A program made the translations under genes and the position numbers. The notes under the pieces were generated by a model. It made no database searches. It was not told the origin of the DNA and saw only the letters and a program-made list of their open reading frames with translations. From Aeromonas rivipollensis (GTDB lineage: Bacteria; Pseudomonadota; Gammaproteobacteria; Enterobacterales; Aeromonadaceae), in contig NZ_JAAILA010000039.1 of the NCBI RefSeq assembly GCF_010974825.1, forward strand, positions 1 through 64,000: 64,000 nucleotides of DNA, read 5' to 3'. Positions 56,201 to 64,000 of this stretch are shown one piece after another (the stretch's first letter is position 1; every line of letters starts with the position of its first letter).

Positions 56201-57723
56201 TCCTTGTTATTGCCCTCTCCCTGATGGCCTTACCCTCCTGGGCGAATCAGCTCAAGAGTGTGCGGGTCTGGCCATCGCCGGATAACACCCGGGTGGTGCT
56301 CGACATGAGCAGCGCCCCCAATTTCAACTACTTCACCCTGAGCGGCCCGAGTCGCCTGGTGATCGATCTCAAGGGGGCGAGCAACGCCGCCAACCTGGCC
56401 CGCATCGAGAACAAGAGCGAGCTGGTGCGCAAGATCCGCGAGAGCACGCCCCTCGAGAAGGGCAGCATGCGTCTGGTGCTGGATCTCAGCTCCGCCATCA
56501 AGCCGGTGGTGTTCCCGCTGGCACCGGCCGGCCCCTATGGCCATCGCCTGGTGATCGATCTGCCCTATGAAGAGAAAGGGGGCGCCACGGCGCAGCCCGC
56601 TCCCGTCGGCGGCCAGGGCAAGGCCATCGTCATCGCCATCGATCCGGGTCATGGCGGGGAAGATCCCGGCTCCATAGGCCCGCGCCGCACCTACGAGAAA
56701 CGGGTGACCCTGTCGGTGTCCCAGAAGCTGGCGGCGCTGATCGACCGCGAGCCGGGCATGCGTGCCGTGATGACCCGTCGTGGTGACTACTTCGTCGACC
56801 TCAACAAGCGCTCCGAAATCGCCCGCAAGGCCAAGGCGGATCTGCTGGTGTCCGTGCATGCGGACAGCTTCCACAACTCCACGCCGCGCGGCGCCTCGGT
56901 CTGGGTGTTGTCGACCAATCGCGCCAACCGCGAGATGGGCAGCTGGCTGGAGAAGCAGGAGAAGCAGGGGGAACTGCTGGGCGGGGTGGGCAAGGTATTG
57001 GCCGAATCCGACCCCAATCCCTATCTGGCGCAGACCTTCCTCGATCTCTCCATGGACAAGTCCAGGGCCGAGGGCTATGAGGTGAGTCGCCAGATACTGC
57101 GCTCCATGGGACGGGTTGCCCGGCTGCACAAGAAGGCACCGGAGCACGCCAGCCTGGCGGTGCTCAAGGCGCCGGACATTCCCTCCGTGCTGGTGGAAAC
57201 CGGCTTCATCTCCAACCATGCGGAAGAGAAGCTGCTGGCTACTGCCAGCTACCAGGATCAGCTGGCCCGGGCCATCTTCGAGGGGATCCGCAGCTACTAT
57301 CGCAGCCACCCGACCAAGGGCCCCATGATGACGGGCAAGGGGCAGCGAGTGGCCAGCGCCAGCCAGCCCGCGGCGAAAAAGGCGGCGGTCGCCCCCGCGC
57401 CCCGGCAGCAGGTGACCAACCGCATGCCGGCGACAGTGCCGAGCCGCAGCAGTGATGGCGGCGCCCCGGTCAGCAGCGTCGGCAGCGCCTCCGGTGCCGG
57501 GGTGATCAAACCCTACAAGGTGGCGGCCAAGGAGCCGAGCGTGCCGGTCGCAAGCGTGCAGAGCGACGACAAGTCCCAGATGATCCGCCACGTGGTCACC
57601 CGCGGTCAGAGCCTCTCCCGCCTCGCCGAGAAGCACGGCGTGAGCCAGGCGCGGCTGGTGGAGATCAACAAGCTCAAGTCACGGGATATCCAGATAGGGC
57701 AGGTGCTCTATATCCCGAAATAA
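56191..57723 (+). CDS. amiB: N-acetylmuramoyl-L-alanine amidase AmiB
   Basis: Encodes 510 residues from GTG 56191. Signal peptide (1-19, ends PSWA), AMIN domain (about 22-125) that targets the septum, amidase_3 catalytic domain (about 145-375; zinc ligands in [21 protein letters not shown] and LVSVHADSF), a low-complexity linker rich in Ala/Pro/Ser (380-455) and a C-terminal LysM repeat ([28 protein letters not shown]). It splits septal peptidoglycan under EnvC control. An earlier in-frame start would lie inside tsaE and has no signal sequence. Confidence 0.95.
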   Translation: MRLILVIALSLMALPSWANQLKSVRVWPSPDNTRVVLDMSSAPNFNYFTLSGPSRLVIDLKGASNAANLARIENKSELVRKIRESTPLEKGSMRLVLDLSSAIKPVVFPLAPAGPYGHRLVIDLPYEEKGGATAQPAPVGGQGKAIVIAIDPGHGGEDPGSIGPRRTYEKRVTLSVSQKLAALIDREPGMRAVMTRRGDYFVDLNKRSEIARKAKADLLVSVHADSFHNSTPRGASVWVLSTNRANREMGSWLEKQEKQGELLGGVGKVLAESDPNPYLAQTFLDLSMDKSRAEGYEVSRQILRSMGRVARLHKKAPEHASLAVLKAPDIPSVLVETGFISNHAEEKLLATASYQDQLARAIFEGIRSYYRSHPTKGPMMTGKGQRVASASQPAAKKAAVAPAPRQQVTNRMPATVPSRSSDGGAPVSSVGSASGAGVIKPYKVAAKEPSVPVASVQSDDKSQMIRHVVTRGQSLSRLAEKHGVSQARLVEINKLKSRDIQIGQVLYIPK

Positions 57724-57785
57724 ATGGGCTGTTTTAGTGATTGCTCGGGTGGATAGCCCATCGAAAACACTGTTGTCATTGGGTT

Positions 57786-57865
57786 AACCTCCTCCCAGCC
57801 TCCCCCTTCGAAAGGGGGGAGTCTTGTGCTCCCTCTCCTTATGAAGAGGAGGGCTGGATGAGGTT
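57786..57865. repeat. 80-bp palindromic intergenic element
   Basis: The outer arms AACCTCCTCCCAGCC and GGCTGGATGAGGTT are imperfect inverted copies. Inside are two smaller hairpins: CCCCCTTCGAAAGGGGG (57802-57818) and CCCTCTCC...GAGGAGGG (57831-57853). The layout resembles REP/MITE-type palindromic repeats of gammaproteobacteria. It is the only copy I noticed in this window. It separates amiB from mutL. Confidence 0.65.
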
Positions 57866-57943
57866 GTTGTGTTCATCTTTTCCATGTTGGGCTTCGCTCA
57901 GCACCAACCTAGATCCCCCAAGGTTAAAAAGCAGGAGTCAGCC

Positions 57944-59815
57944 ATGCCGATCCGTATATTGCCTCCTATCCTGGCCAACCAGATTGCTGCCGGCGAGGTA
58001 GTTGAGCGGCCCTCCTCGGTGGTGAAGGAGCTGGTGGAAAACAGCCTGGATGCGGGGGCCGACCGGGTCGAGATCGACATCGACAAGGGGGGCGCCAAGT
58101 TGATCCGCATCCGTGACAACGGCAGCGGCGTCGCCAGGGACGAGCTGGTGCTGGCGCTGTCGCGGCACGCGACCTCCAAGGTGGCGACCCTGGATGACCT
58201 GGAAGGGATCAACAGCCTCGGCTTTCGCGGCGAGGCGCTCGCCTCCATCAGCTCAGTCTCCCGTCTCACCTTCACCTCCCGCACCGCGGAGCAGTCCGAA
58301 GCCTGGCAGGCCGAGGCGCAGGGACGCGAGATGAACGTCACCGTCAAGCCGGCGGCCCATCCGGTGGGCACTACTGTGGAGGTGGTGGATCTCTTCTTCA
58401 ATACCCCCGCGCGGCGCAAGTTCATGCGCAGCGAGAAGACAGAGTTTGCCCACATCGACGAGCTGGTGCGCCGCATCGCGCTCTCCCGCTTCGACATTAC
58501 TCTGATCCTGCGCCATAACGGCAAGGTGGTGCGCCAGTACAAGGCCGCCAATACGGTGCCTGAGCAGGAGCGCCGCCTCGCCGCCGTCTGCGGCACCCCC
58601 TTCATGCACCACGCGCTGGCGGTGGAGAGCGAGCACAGCGACGTGCGCCTGTGGGGCTGGCTGGCGCTGCCCGCGGGGGCCAGACCGCAAAACGATCTGC
58701 AATACACCTATGTGAACGGCCGCATGATGCGCGACAAGCTCATCAACCACGCCATCCGCCAGGCCTATGACGAGCTGCTGCCCGCCGGCAGCTTCGCCGC
58801 CTATGTACTCTACATAGAGCTGGATCCCCGTCAGGTGGATGTGAACGTCCATCCCGCCAAGCACGAGGTGCGTTTCCATCAGGCGCGGCTCATCCACGAC
58901 TTTATCTTCCAGGCGCTCTTTACCGCCCTGCGCCAGGAAGGGGCGGGAGCCAGCGAGCAGGACGAGCCGCTGGCCGAGAGCCTGGTCGAGCTGCCGGCCA
59001 GCCCGCAGATAGAGTATCCCGGCCAGGCGCCACGCCCCGAGTGGTATGGCGCCGAGCACAGCTATAGAGCCCCCGCCCAGACGCGGGATGGCGGCGCCGT
59101 GCGCGAAGGTGCAGGCCGCGCGGGTAACTACCAGCCCCCCGAGCCCCCCAGCCGGGAGGCGATGCGCGGCATGGGCGCCCTGCTCACCACATTGCCGGTG
59201 GTGGGGGAGGCGTCTCAGGCTGTTCCCGCCACCCCGGCCGGTCCGTCGCCCCAGGGGACTCGCGCCCTGACCCTGGTGGAGCAGGCCTATCTGCTGATCG
59301 AGCGGGAGGGACAACTGGCGCTGCTCTCCCTGGTGCGGGCCGAGCGGGTGCTGCTGCGCCACTGGCTGCTGGAGACCTGGGGCCAGGGGCTGGCGGCGCA
59401 ACCCCTGCTGCTGCCGGTCTCCTTCAAGCTGCCAAAGAACCTGATTGCGCTGGCGGAGGAGCAGGAACGTTTGCTCAAACGCATGGGGCTGGAGTTGAAA
59501 AGCGGGGGGCGCGACACCATGATCCTGACTCGGGTGCCCGCCTTGCTGCGCCAGACCGATCTGGTGCGTCTCTTACCCGAATTGCTGCAATTGATCGAGA
59601 GCGGATCTGACAGTGATGCCGACCAGCAGGCTGAAGTACTATGCCAGTGGCTGGTGGAGCAGGGGATAAGCACCGAGAAAATATATGATTTTTCAACGGC
59701 CAGCCGGCTGCTGACGGAACTTGTGACCGATTTCAGTGACCAAATGGCAGACATTCGCATGGTGCGCCCTCTGTCGTTGGCGGCCGTGCTGGAGGGGTTT
59801 GCACGGGGCGATTGA
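57944..59815 (+). CDS. mutL: DNA mismatch repair protein MutL
   Basis: Encodes 623 residues. The GHKL ATPase N-terminus has ILPPILANQIAAGEVVERPSSVVKELVENSLDAGA, RDNGSGV and NSLGFRGEALASISSVS. The C-terminal dimerisation domain starts near residue 435 (ALTLVEQAYLLIEREGQLALL). The endonuclease motif DQHAAHE is absent, as in E. coli MutL, implying methyl-directed repair with MutH and Dam/GATC. AGGAG lies 6 bases before ATG 57944; an upstream in-frame start reads through the palindromic element. Confidence 0.96.
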   Translation: MPIRILPPILANQIAAGEVVERPSSVVKELVENSLDAGADRVEIDIDKGGAKLIRIRDNGSGVARDELVLALSRHATSKVATLDDLEGINSLGFRGEALASISSVSRLTFTSRTAEQSEAWQAEAQGREMNVTVKPAAHPVGTTVEVVDLFFNTPARRKFMRSEKTEFAHIDELVRRIALSRFDITLILRHNGKVVRQYKAANTVPEQERRLAAVCGTPFMHHALAVESEHSDVRLWGWLALPAGARPQNDLQYTYVNGRMMRDKLINHAIRQAYDELLPAGSFAAYVLYIELDPRQVDVNVHPAKHEVRFHQARLIHDFIFQALFTALRQEGAGASEQDEPLAESLVELPASPQIEYPGQAPRPEWYGAEHSYRAPAQTRDGGAVREGAGRAGNYQPPEPPSREAMRGMGALLTTLPVVGEASQAVPATPAGPSPQGTRALTLVEQAYLLIEREGQLALLSLVRAERVLLRHWLLETWGQGLAAQPLLLPVSFKLPKNLIALAEEQERLLKRMGLELKSGGRDTMILTRVPALLRQTDLVRLLPELLQLIESGSDSDADQQAEVLCQWLVEQGISTEKIYDFSTASRLLTELVTDFSDQMADIRMVRPLSLAAVLEGFARGD

Positions 59816-59896
59816 GTCGCCGGGACTGACCTCTTCAACTAATTGAACACTATTTGCATGGGGCGCCTCCCGACGGGGCGACCGTGCCAGAGGAAC

Positions 59897-60829
59897 ATGA
59901 AAGTGGCTGACTTGCCGACTGCAATTTTTCTGATGGGGCCGACGGCCTCCGGCAAGACGGATCTCGCCATCGCTCTGTGTCAGGCCCTGCCCTGCGACAT
60001 CATCAGCGTGGACTCCGCGCTCATCTATCGCGGCATGGACATTGGCACCGCCAAGCCGACTGCCGCCGAGCTGGCCCAGGCCCCTCATCGCCTGATCGAC
60101 ATCCTGGACCCGGCCATGAGTTATTCCGCGGCGGATTTCTGCCGCGATGCCCTGCGGGAGATGAAAGAGATCGCCGACCGCGGTCGCATCCCGCTGCTGG
60201 TGGGGGGCACCATGCTCTACTTCAAGGCGCTGCTGGAGGGATTGTCCCCGCTGCCCTCCGCCGATCCGACCATTCGCGCCGGGATTGAGGCAGAGGCCGC
60301 CCGCCTCGGCTGGCAAGCCCTGCACGATGAGCTGGTGCGCATCGATCCTGTGGCCGGCGCCCGCATCCACCCCAACGACCCTCAGCGGCTCAGCCGGGCG
60401 CTCGAGGTCTATCGCATCAGCGGCAAGACCCTCACCGAGCTGACCCAGGTGCAGGGGGAAGGCTTGCCCTACCGGGTGCACCAGTTTGCCATCGCCCCCT
60501 CCGATCGCGCCGTGCTGCATCAGCGCATCGAGTTGCGTTTCGACAAGATGCTGCAGGGGGAGTTCGAACAGGAGGTCAGGGCGCTCTATGAGCGGGGTGA
60601 TCTTCACCCGGATCTGCCAGCTATTCGTTGCGTTGGCTACCGCCAAATGTGGGACTACCTGGCAGGGGAAGTGGGATATGATGAGATGCGTTATCGTGGC
60701 ATCGTGGCCACCCGTCAGCTGGCCAAGCGCCAGATGACCTGGTTGCGTGGCTGGCCCGACCTGACCTGGTTGGAATCTGGTGAGTCTGGCAATGTGGCCA
60801 GGGTGGTCGCCCGAGCTGGTGCGGCTTGA
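59897..60829 (+). CDS. miaA: tRNA dimethylallyltransferase MiaA
   Basis: Encodes 310 residues. P-loop [16 protein letters not shown], then [36 protein letters not shown] and [15 protein letters not shown]. It adds dimethylallyl to A37 of UNN-reading tRNAs. I chose ATG 59897 with GAGGA close upstream; an earlier ATG at 59843 would add 18 non-conserved residues. Confidence 0.95.
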   Translation: MKVADLPTAIFLMGPTASGKTDLAIALCQALPCDIISVDSALIYRGMDIGTAKPTAAELAQAPHRLIDILDPAMSYSAADFCRDALREMKEIADRGRIPLLVGGTMLYFKALLEGLSPLPSADPTIRAGIEAEAARLGWQALHDELVRIDPVAGARIHPNDPQRLSRALEVYRISGKTLTELTQVQGEGLPYRVHQFAIAPSDRAVLHQRIELRFDKMLQGEFEQEVRALYERGDLHPDLPAIRCVGYRQMWDYLAGEVGYDEMRYRGIVATRQLAKRQMTWLRGWPDLTWLESGESGNVARVVARAGAA

Positions 60830-60901
60830 CACTCCCTGTATAATCAGGTTGTTATATTGATATCCGGTGTTTAAAAACAACAAACTATAAGGAAAAGAAA
60901 G

Positions 60902-61165
60902 ATGGCTAAGGGGCAATCTCTCCAAGACCCGTTTTTGAATGCGCTGCGCCGTGAGCGGATTCCTGTTTCTATCTATTTGGTGAACGGCATCAAACTGCAG
61001 GGTCAGATCGAATCGTTTGACCAGTTTGTCATTTTGCTGAAGAACACCGTGAGCCAGATGGTCTACAAGCACGCCATTTCCACCGTGGTGCCGGCCCGTG
61101 CCGTCAACCATCACCAGCACGCCCCGGGCGCCGCCGGTGAAGAGCAGGGTGAAGCCGAGGCGTGA
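60902..61165 (+). CDS. hfq: RNA chaperone Hfq
   Basis: Encodes 87 residues. Sm1 ([43 protein letters not shown]) and Sm2 ([11 protein letters not shown]) are intact; the short C-terminal tail is His/Ala/Glu-rich. It forms the hexamer that pairs small RNAs with mRNAs. AAGGAAAAGAAAG precedes ATG 60902. The leader has TATAAT near 60839 and other -10-like boxes, so hfq probably has its own promoter besides read-through from miaA. Confidence 0.98.
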   Translation: MAKGQSLQDPFLNALRRERIPVSIYLVNGIKLQGQIESFDQFVILLKNTVSQMVYKHAISTVVPARAVNHHQHAPGAAGEEQGEAEA

Positions 61166-61228
61166 TATCCCGCGGCGAGCCCACTCGCCAACTCAGAATC
61201 ATCATGATACCTGTCAAGGAGCAAGCGC

Positions 61229-62515
61229 TTGTTTGACCGTTACGAAGCTGGTGAACAGGCCGTTCTGGTACATGTCAACTTCAGCGATGAGGGTGAGCGG
61301 GAGGATCTGGACGAGCTCAAGATGCTGGTGAGCTCGGCCGGGGTCAATGCGCTGGGGGTGATCACCACCAGTCGCAGCGCGCCCAGTGCCAAATATTTTG
61401 TCGGCAGCGGCAAGGCGGAAGAGATCGCGTCCCAGGTCCAGATGCTGGGTGCGGACGTGGTCATCTTCAACCATGCCCTGACTCCTGCCCAGGAACGCAA
61501 CCTGGAGCGTCTGTTCCAGTGCCGTGTGGTGGACAGGACAGGCCTCATCCTCGATATCTTCGCCCAGCGCGCCCGTACCCACGAAGGCAAGTTGCAGGTC
61601 GAACTGGCCCAATTGCGCCATCTTTCTACTCGCCTGGTGCGAGGCTGGACCCACCTCGAGCGTCAGAAGGGCGGCATAGGTCTGCGCGGCCCGGGTGAAA
61701 CCCAGCTTGAAACCGACCGACGCCTGCTGCGAGAGCGCATCAAGGCGATTTTGCGTCGGCTCGACAAGGTGGCGAAGCAGCGGGAGCAGGGCCGTCGCGC
61801 CCGTAACCGCAACGAGGTGCCGACAGTGTCGCTGGTGGGCTACACCAACGCCGGAAAGTCCACTTTGTTCAACCAACTTACAGATGCCAGCGTGTATGCT
61901 GCCGACCAATTGTTCGCAACTCTGGATCCCACCCTGCGTAAATTGGTGATCCAGGATGTGGGTGATGTGATCCTGGCGGATACAGTTGGATTTATTCGGC
62001 ACTTGCCCCATGATCTGGTCGCGGCCTTCAAGGCGACGCTGCAGGAGACCCGCGAAGCGGACCTGCTGCTGCACGTCGTGGACTGTGCCGATGAGCAGAT
62101 GCAGGAGAATGTCGATTCGGTGCAGACAGTCTTGGCCGAGATCGAGGCGGACGACCGCCCCCAGCTGATGATCTGCAACAAGATCGACAAGCTGGCGGAT
62201 CGTCCGGCCGGTCTGGAGCGGGATGACGAAGGGCGCCCGCAGCGGGTCTGGCTGTCGGCCCAGACAGGTGAAGGCAGTGAATACCTGTTCCAGGCCCTGA
62301 CCGAACTGCTGGCCGGATCCATGGTCCATCACACCCTGCAGTTGCCGCCCTCGGCCGCGAGATTGCGCAGTGCGCTCTATCGGCTGAAAGGCATCGAGCA
62401 GGAAGGTTTCAGCGAGGAGGGGGATTTTGTCCTGGAGGTACGCTTGCAGCTTGCCGACTGGAACCGCCTCATGAAACAAGAAGGTGAGAGTTTACAACGC
62501 TTTATCAGACATTGA
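61229..62515 (+). CDS. hflX: Ribosome-dissociating GTPase HflX
   Basis: Encodes 428 residues. The N-terminal glycine-rich HflX domain (about 1-180) includes KYFVGSGKAEEIA and GGIGLRGPGETQLETDRR. The G domain has G1 GYTNAGKS, G3 DTVGFIRHLPHDLV and G4 NKID. It splits stalled ribosomes under heat stress. It starts at TTG 61229: AAGGAG at 61216-61221 is at ideal distance and no in-frame ATG fits the family start (FDRYEAGEQAVLVHV). Confidence 0.95.
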   Translation: MFDRYEAGEQAVLVHVNFSDEGEREDLDELKMLVSSAGVNALGVITTSRSAPSAKYFVGSGKAEEIASQVQMLGADVVIFNHALTPAQERNLERLFQCRVVDRTGLILDIFAQRARTHEGKLQVELAQLRHLSTRLVRGWTHLERQKGGIGLRGPGETQLETDRRLLRERIKAILRRLDKVAKQREQGRRARNRNEVPTVSLVGYTNAGKSTLFNQLTDASVYAADQLFATLDPTLRKLVIQDVGDVILADTVGFIRHLPHDLVAAFKATLQETREADLLLHVVDCADEQMQENVDSVQTVLAEIEADDRPQLMICNKIDKLADRPAGLERDDEGRPQRVWLSAQTGEGSEYLFQALTELLAGSMVHHTLQLPPSAARLRSALYRLKGIEQEGFSEEGDFVLEVRLQLADWNRLMKQEGESLQRFIRH

Positions 62516-62597
62516 TCCGGCGATGAAGACAGACTTCGTCAAGGGTTGATGGCCCGGTAGAGATGATATCCATCCGCATGTATTAATGGAGACGCTG

Positions 62598-63746
62598 ATG
62601 GCTTGGAATGAGCCTGGTAACAACGGCAAAGACCGTGACCCTTGGGGGAACAACGGCAAGAATCAGGGACCCCCTGATCTGGATGAGATGCTGCGCAAGG
62701 TGAGCCGTCGTTTCGGTGGCCTGTTCGGTGGTGGCAAATCGGGTGGTGATGTGGGCAAGTTTGGCCTCTCCATCGCCTTGGTGGTGGCCGTGGTGGTGTG
62801 GGTCGTCAGCGGCTTCTACACCATTCGCGAAGCCGAGCGGGGCGTGGTGCTGCGTTTTGGGGAGTACTCCCATAACGTGGATCCGGGTCTGCGCTGGAAG
62901 CCGACCTTCATCGATCGGGTGATCCCGGTGGATGTGGAATCGGTGCGCTCCCTGCCTGCCTCCGGCTTCATGCTGACCCAGGATGAGAACGTGGTCCGGG
63001 TCGAGATGGACGTGCAGTACCGCGTGGTCGATCCCGAGCAGTATCTGTTCAGCGTCACCAATGCCGACGAGAGTCTGAGCCAGGCCACCGACAGCGCCCT
63101 GCGCTACGTGGTGGGTCACACCAAGATGGATGATGTCCTGACCACGGGTCGGGAAAAAGTCCGTCAGGAGACCTGGCAGGTGATCGATGGCATCATAGAG
63201 CCCTACCAGATGGGTCTGCAGATCGTCGACGTCAACTTCCTGCCGGCGCGTCCGCCGGAAGAGGTGAAAGACGCCTTCGATGACGCCATCTCCGCCCAGG
63301 AAGATGAACAGCGCTTCATCCGTGAAGCGGAAGCCTATGCCCGTGAAGTCGAGCCCAAGGCCCGTGGTCAGGTCAAGCGTCTGGAACAGGAAGCCGAAGG
63401 CTACAAGTCCCAGATCGTGCTGAAGGCCAAGGGTGAAGTCGCGCGCTTCAACGAGCTGCTGCCCCAGTACCAGTCCGCCCCCGAGTTGACTCGTGAGCGT
63501 ATCTACCTGGAAACCATGGAAGAGCTCTATCAGCAAGCCAACAAGGTGCTGGTCGACATGCCTGCTGGCAACAACAGCATGATCTACCTGCCGCTCGACA
63601 AGCTCTCCGGCAAGGCAAATGCCGTGCAACCGGCGCGTCCGGCGGGCACACCTGCGGTGGAGCCGGCCCAGCCGTCCAACGAAGGGGCCAATTCCACTCC
63701 GACCCCGCTGCGTGGCGGTGACCGTTTCAGCACAGGGAGAAACTAA
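62598..63746 (+). CDS. hflK: FtsH-modulating membrane protein HflK
   Basis: Encodes 382 residues: a Gly/Asn-rich cytoplasmic start (MAWNEPGNNGKDRDPWGNN), one membrane segment (about 57-78) and a periplasmic SPFH/band-7 domain (80-290; RGVVLRFGEYSHNVDPGLRWKPTFIDRV), ending in a Pro/Ala-rich tail. With HflC it encloses FtsH and tunes its proteolysis. GGAGA at 62588-62592 favours ATG 62598 over the ATG at 62586. Confidence 0.95.
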   Translation: MAWNEPGNNGKDRDPWGNNGKNQGPPDLDEMLRKVSRRFGGLFGGGKSGGDVGKFGLSIALVVAVVVWVVSGFYTIREAERGVVLRFGEYSHNVDPGLRWKPTFIDRVIPVDVESVRSLPASGFMLTQDENVVRVEMDVQYRVVDPEQYLFSVTNADESLSQATDSALRYVVGHTKMDDVLTTGREKVRQETWQVIDGIIEPYQMGLQIVDVNFLPARPPEEVKDAFDDAISAQEDEQRFIREAEAYAREVEPKARGQVKRLEQEAEGYKSQIVLKAKGEVARFNELLPQYQSAPELTRERIYLETMEELYQQANKVLVDMPAGNNSMIYLPLDKLSGKANAVQPARPAGTPAVEPAQPSNEGANSTPTPLRGGDRFSTGRN

Positions 63747-63749
63747 TAG

Positions 63750-64000
63750 ATGAAGAAAATAGCTATTGGTGTCATCGCTGTGGCCGCCATGGTCTGCTTC
63801 TCTTCCGTCTTCATCGTCGATGAAGGTCAGAAGGGCATAGTGGTGCAGTTTGGCAAGGTGAAGCGGGTTGACTCCGGTGAGCCCCGCCTCTATGAGCCGG
63901 GCCTGCACTTCAAGGTGCCGCTCATCGACCAGGTTCGCAAGATGGATGCCCGCATCCAGACTCTGGAAGGCCAGGCGGATCGCTTCGTCACCTCAGAGAA
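63750..64000 (+). CDS. hflC: HflC, 5' part (cut by window end)
   Basis: The first 83 codons are present. An N-terminal membrane segment (IAIGVIAVAAMVCFSSVFIV) is followed by the band-7 start DEGQKGIVVQFGKVKR and GLHFKVPLIDQVRKMDARIQTL. ATG 63750 lies 3 bases after the hflK stop; GGGAG lies about 12 bases upstream. It is the partner of HflK in the FtsH supercomplex. The rest is outside the window. Confidence 0.94.
   Translation, partial: MKKIAIGVIAVAAMVCFSSVFIVDEGQKGIVVQFGKVKRVDSGEPRLYEPGLHFKVPLIDQVRKMDARIQTLEGQADRFVTSE

Overview
The window reads as a chromosomal segment of a GC-rich gammaproteobacterium, most likely Aeromonas. This rests on gene content and order: the arc-type regulator arcB, yfbV and yfbU beside ackA-pta, a Vibrio-type long purC, rfaH, metNIQ, the tsaE-amiB-mutL-miaA-hfq-hflX-hflK-hflC block, and a split class II ribonucleotide reductase. 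The genus is an inference from remembered gene content, not a database result. I see no insertion sequence, prophage, CRISPR array, rRNA or tRNA gene; this is core chromosome.

Layout. 0.2-5.3 kb (+): a small lipoprotein with a possible carbohydrate-binding domain, nrdJa-nrdJb behind a pair of NrdR boxes, and a PIN-PhoH ATPase. 5.4-9.0 kb (-): thiBPQ thiamine transporter behind a TPP riboswitch. 9.0-10.4 kb: a PilZ protein and a transglutaminase-like secreted protein. 10.4-15.8 kb (-): leuABCD with a leader peptide (leuL) and attenuator. 16-18.6 kb (+): a TetR regulator, a PAP2 phosphatase coupled to a glycosyltransferase, and a 50-residue acidic protein. 19-21.2 kb (+): ilvIH. 21.6-25.0 kb (-): ackA-pta. 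25.3-31.0 kb: yfbV, yfbU, bcp, gcvR, dapA-bamC, purC. 31.1-36 kb: an SDR/LysR divergent pair, a DUF2057 protein, a HIT protein, a CheX-like protein and an outer membrane protein. 36-40.3 kb (+): arcB-dgt and a microprotein/DUF1127 pair. 40.4-47.9 kb (+): a signalling cluster of a BvgS-like kinase, a receiver-EAL phosphodiesterase and a chemoreceptor. 48-51.3 kb (-): rfaH, then metNIQ with MetJ boxes. 51.6-64 kb: a helical protein, ppgK, queG, then nnr-tsaE-amiB-mutL-miaA-hfq-hflX-hflK-hflC.

The most unusual thing is a recurring type of scar at gene junctions. At thiB, thiP/thiQ, leuA/leuB, leuC/leuD, the end of leuD, the end of rfaH and probably after bamC, a second, diverged copy of the end and/or beginning of the adjacent gene lies right beside the intact one. 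Between genes A and B the order is A, then the start of a second B fused to the tail of a second A, then B. In the leuD tail all eight coding differences between the two copies are synonymous third-position changes, so the copies diverged while both were functional genes. This fits imprecise replacement of operon segments by homologous DNA from a relative (in situ displacement) better than simple duplication and decay. I regard it as the main lead of the window.

Functionally the window joins branched-chain amino-acid synthesis (leu, ilv), vitamin and methionine uptake (thi, met), oxygen and overflow metabolism (arcB, ackA-pta, class II RNR), envelope work (bamC, amiB, rfaH, PAP2) and RNA/DNA quality control (hfq, miaA, queG, tsaE, mutL).
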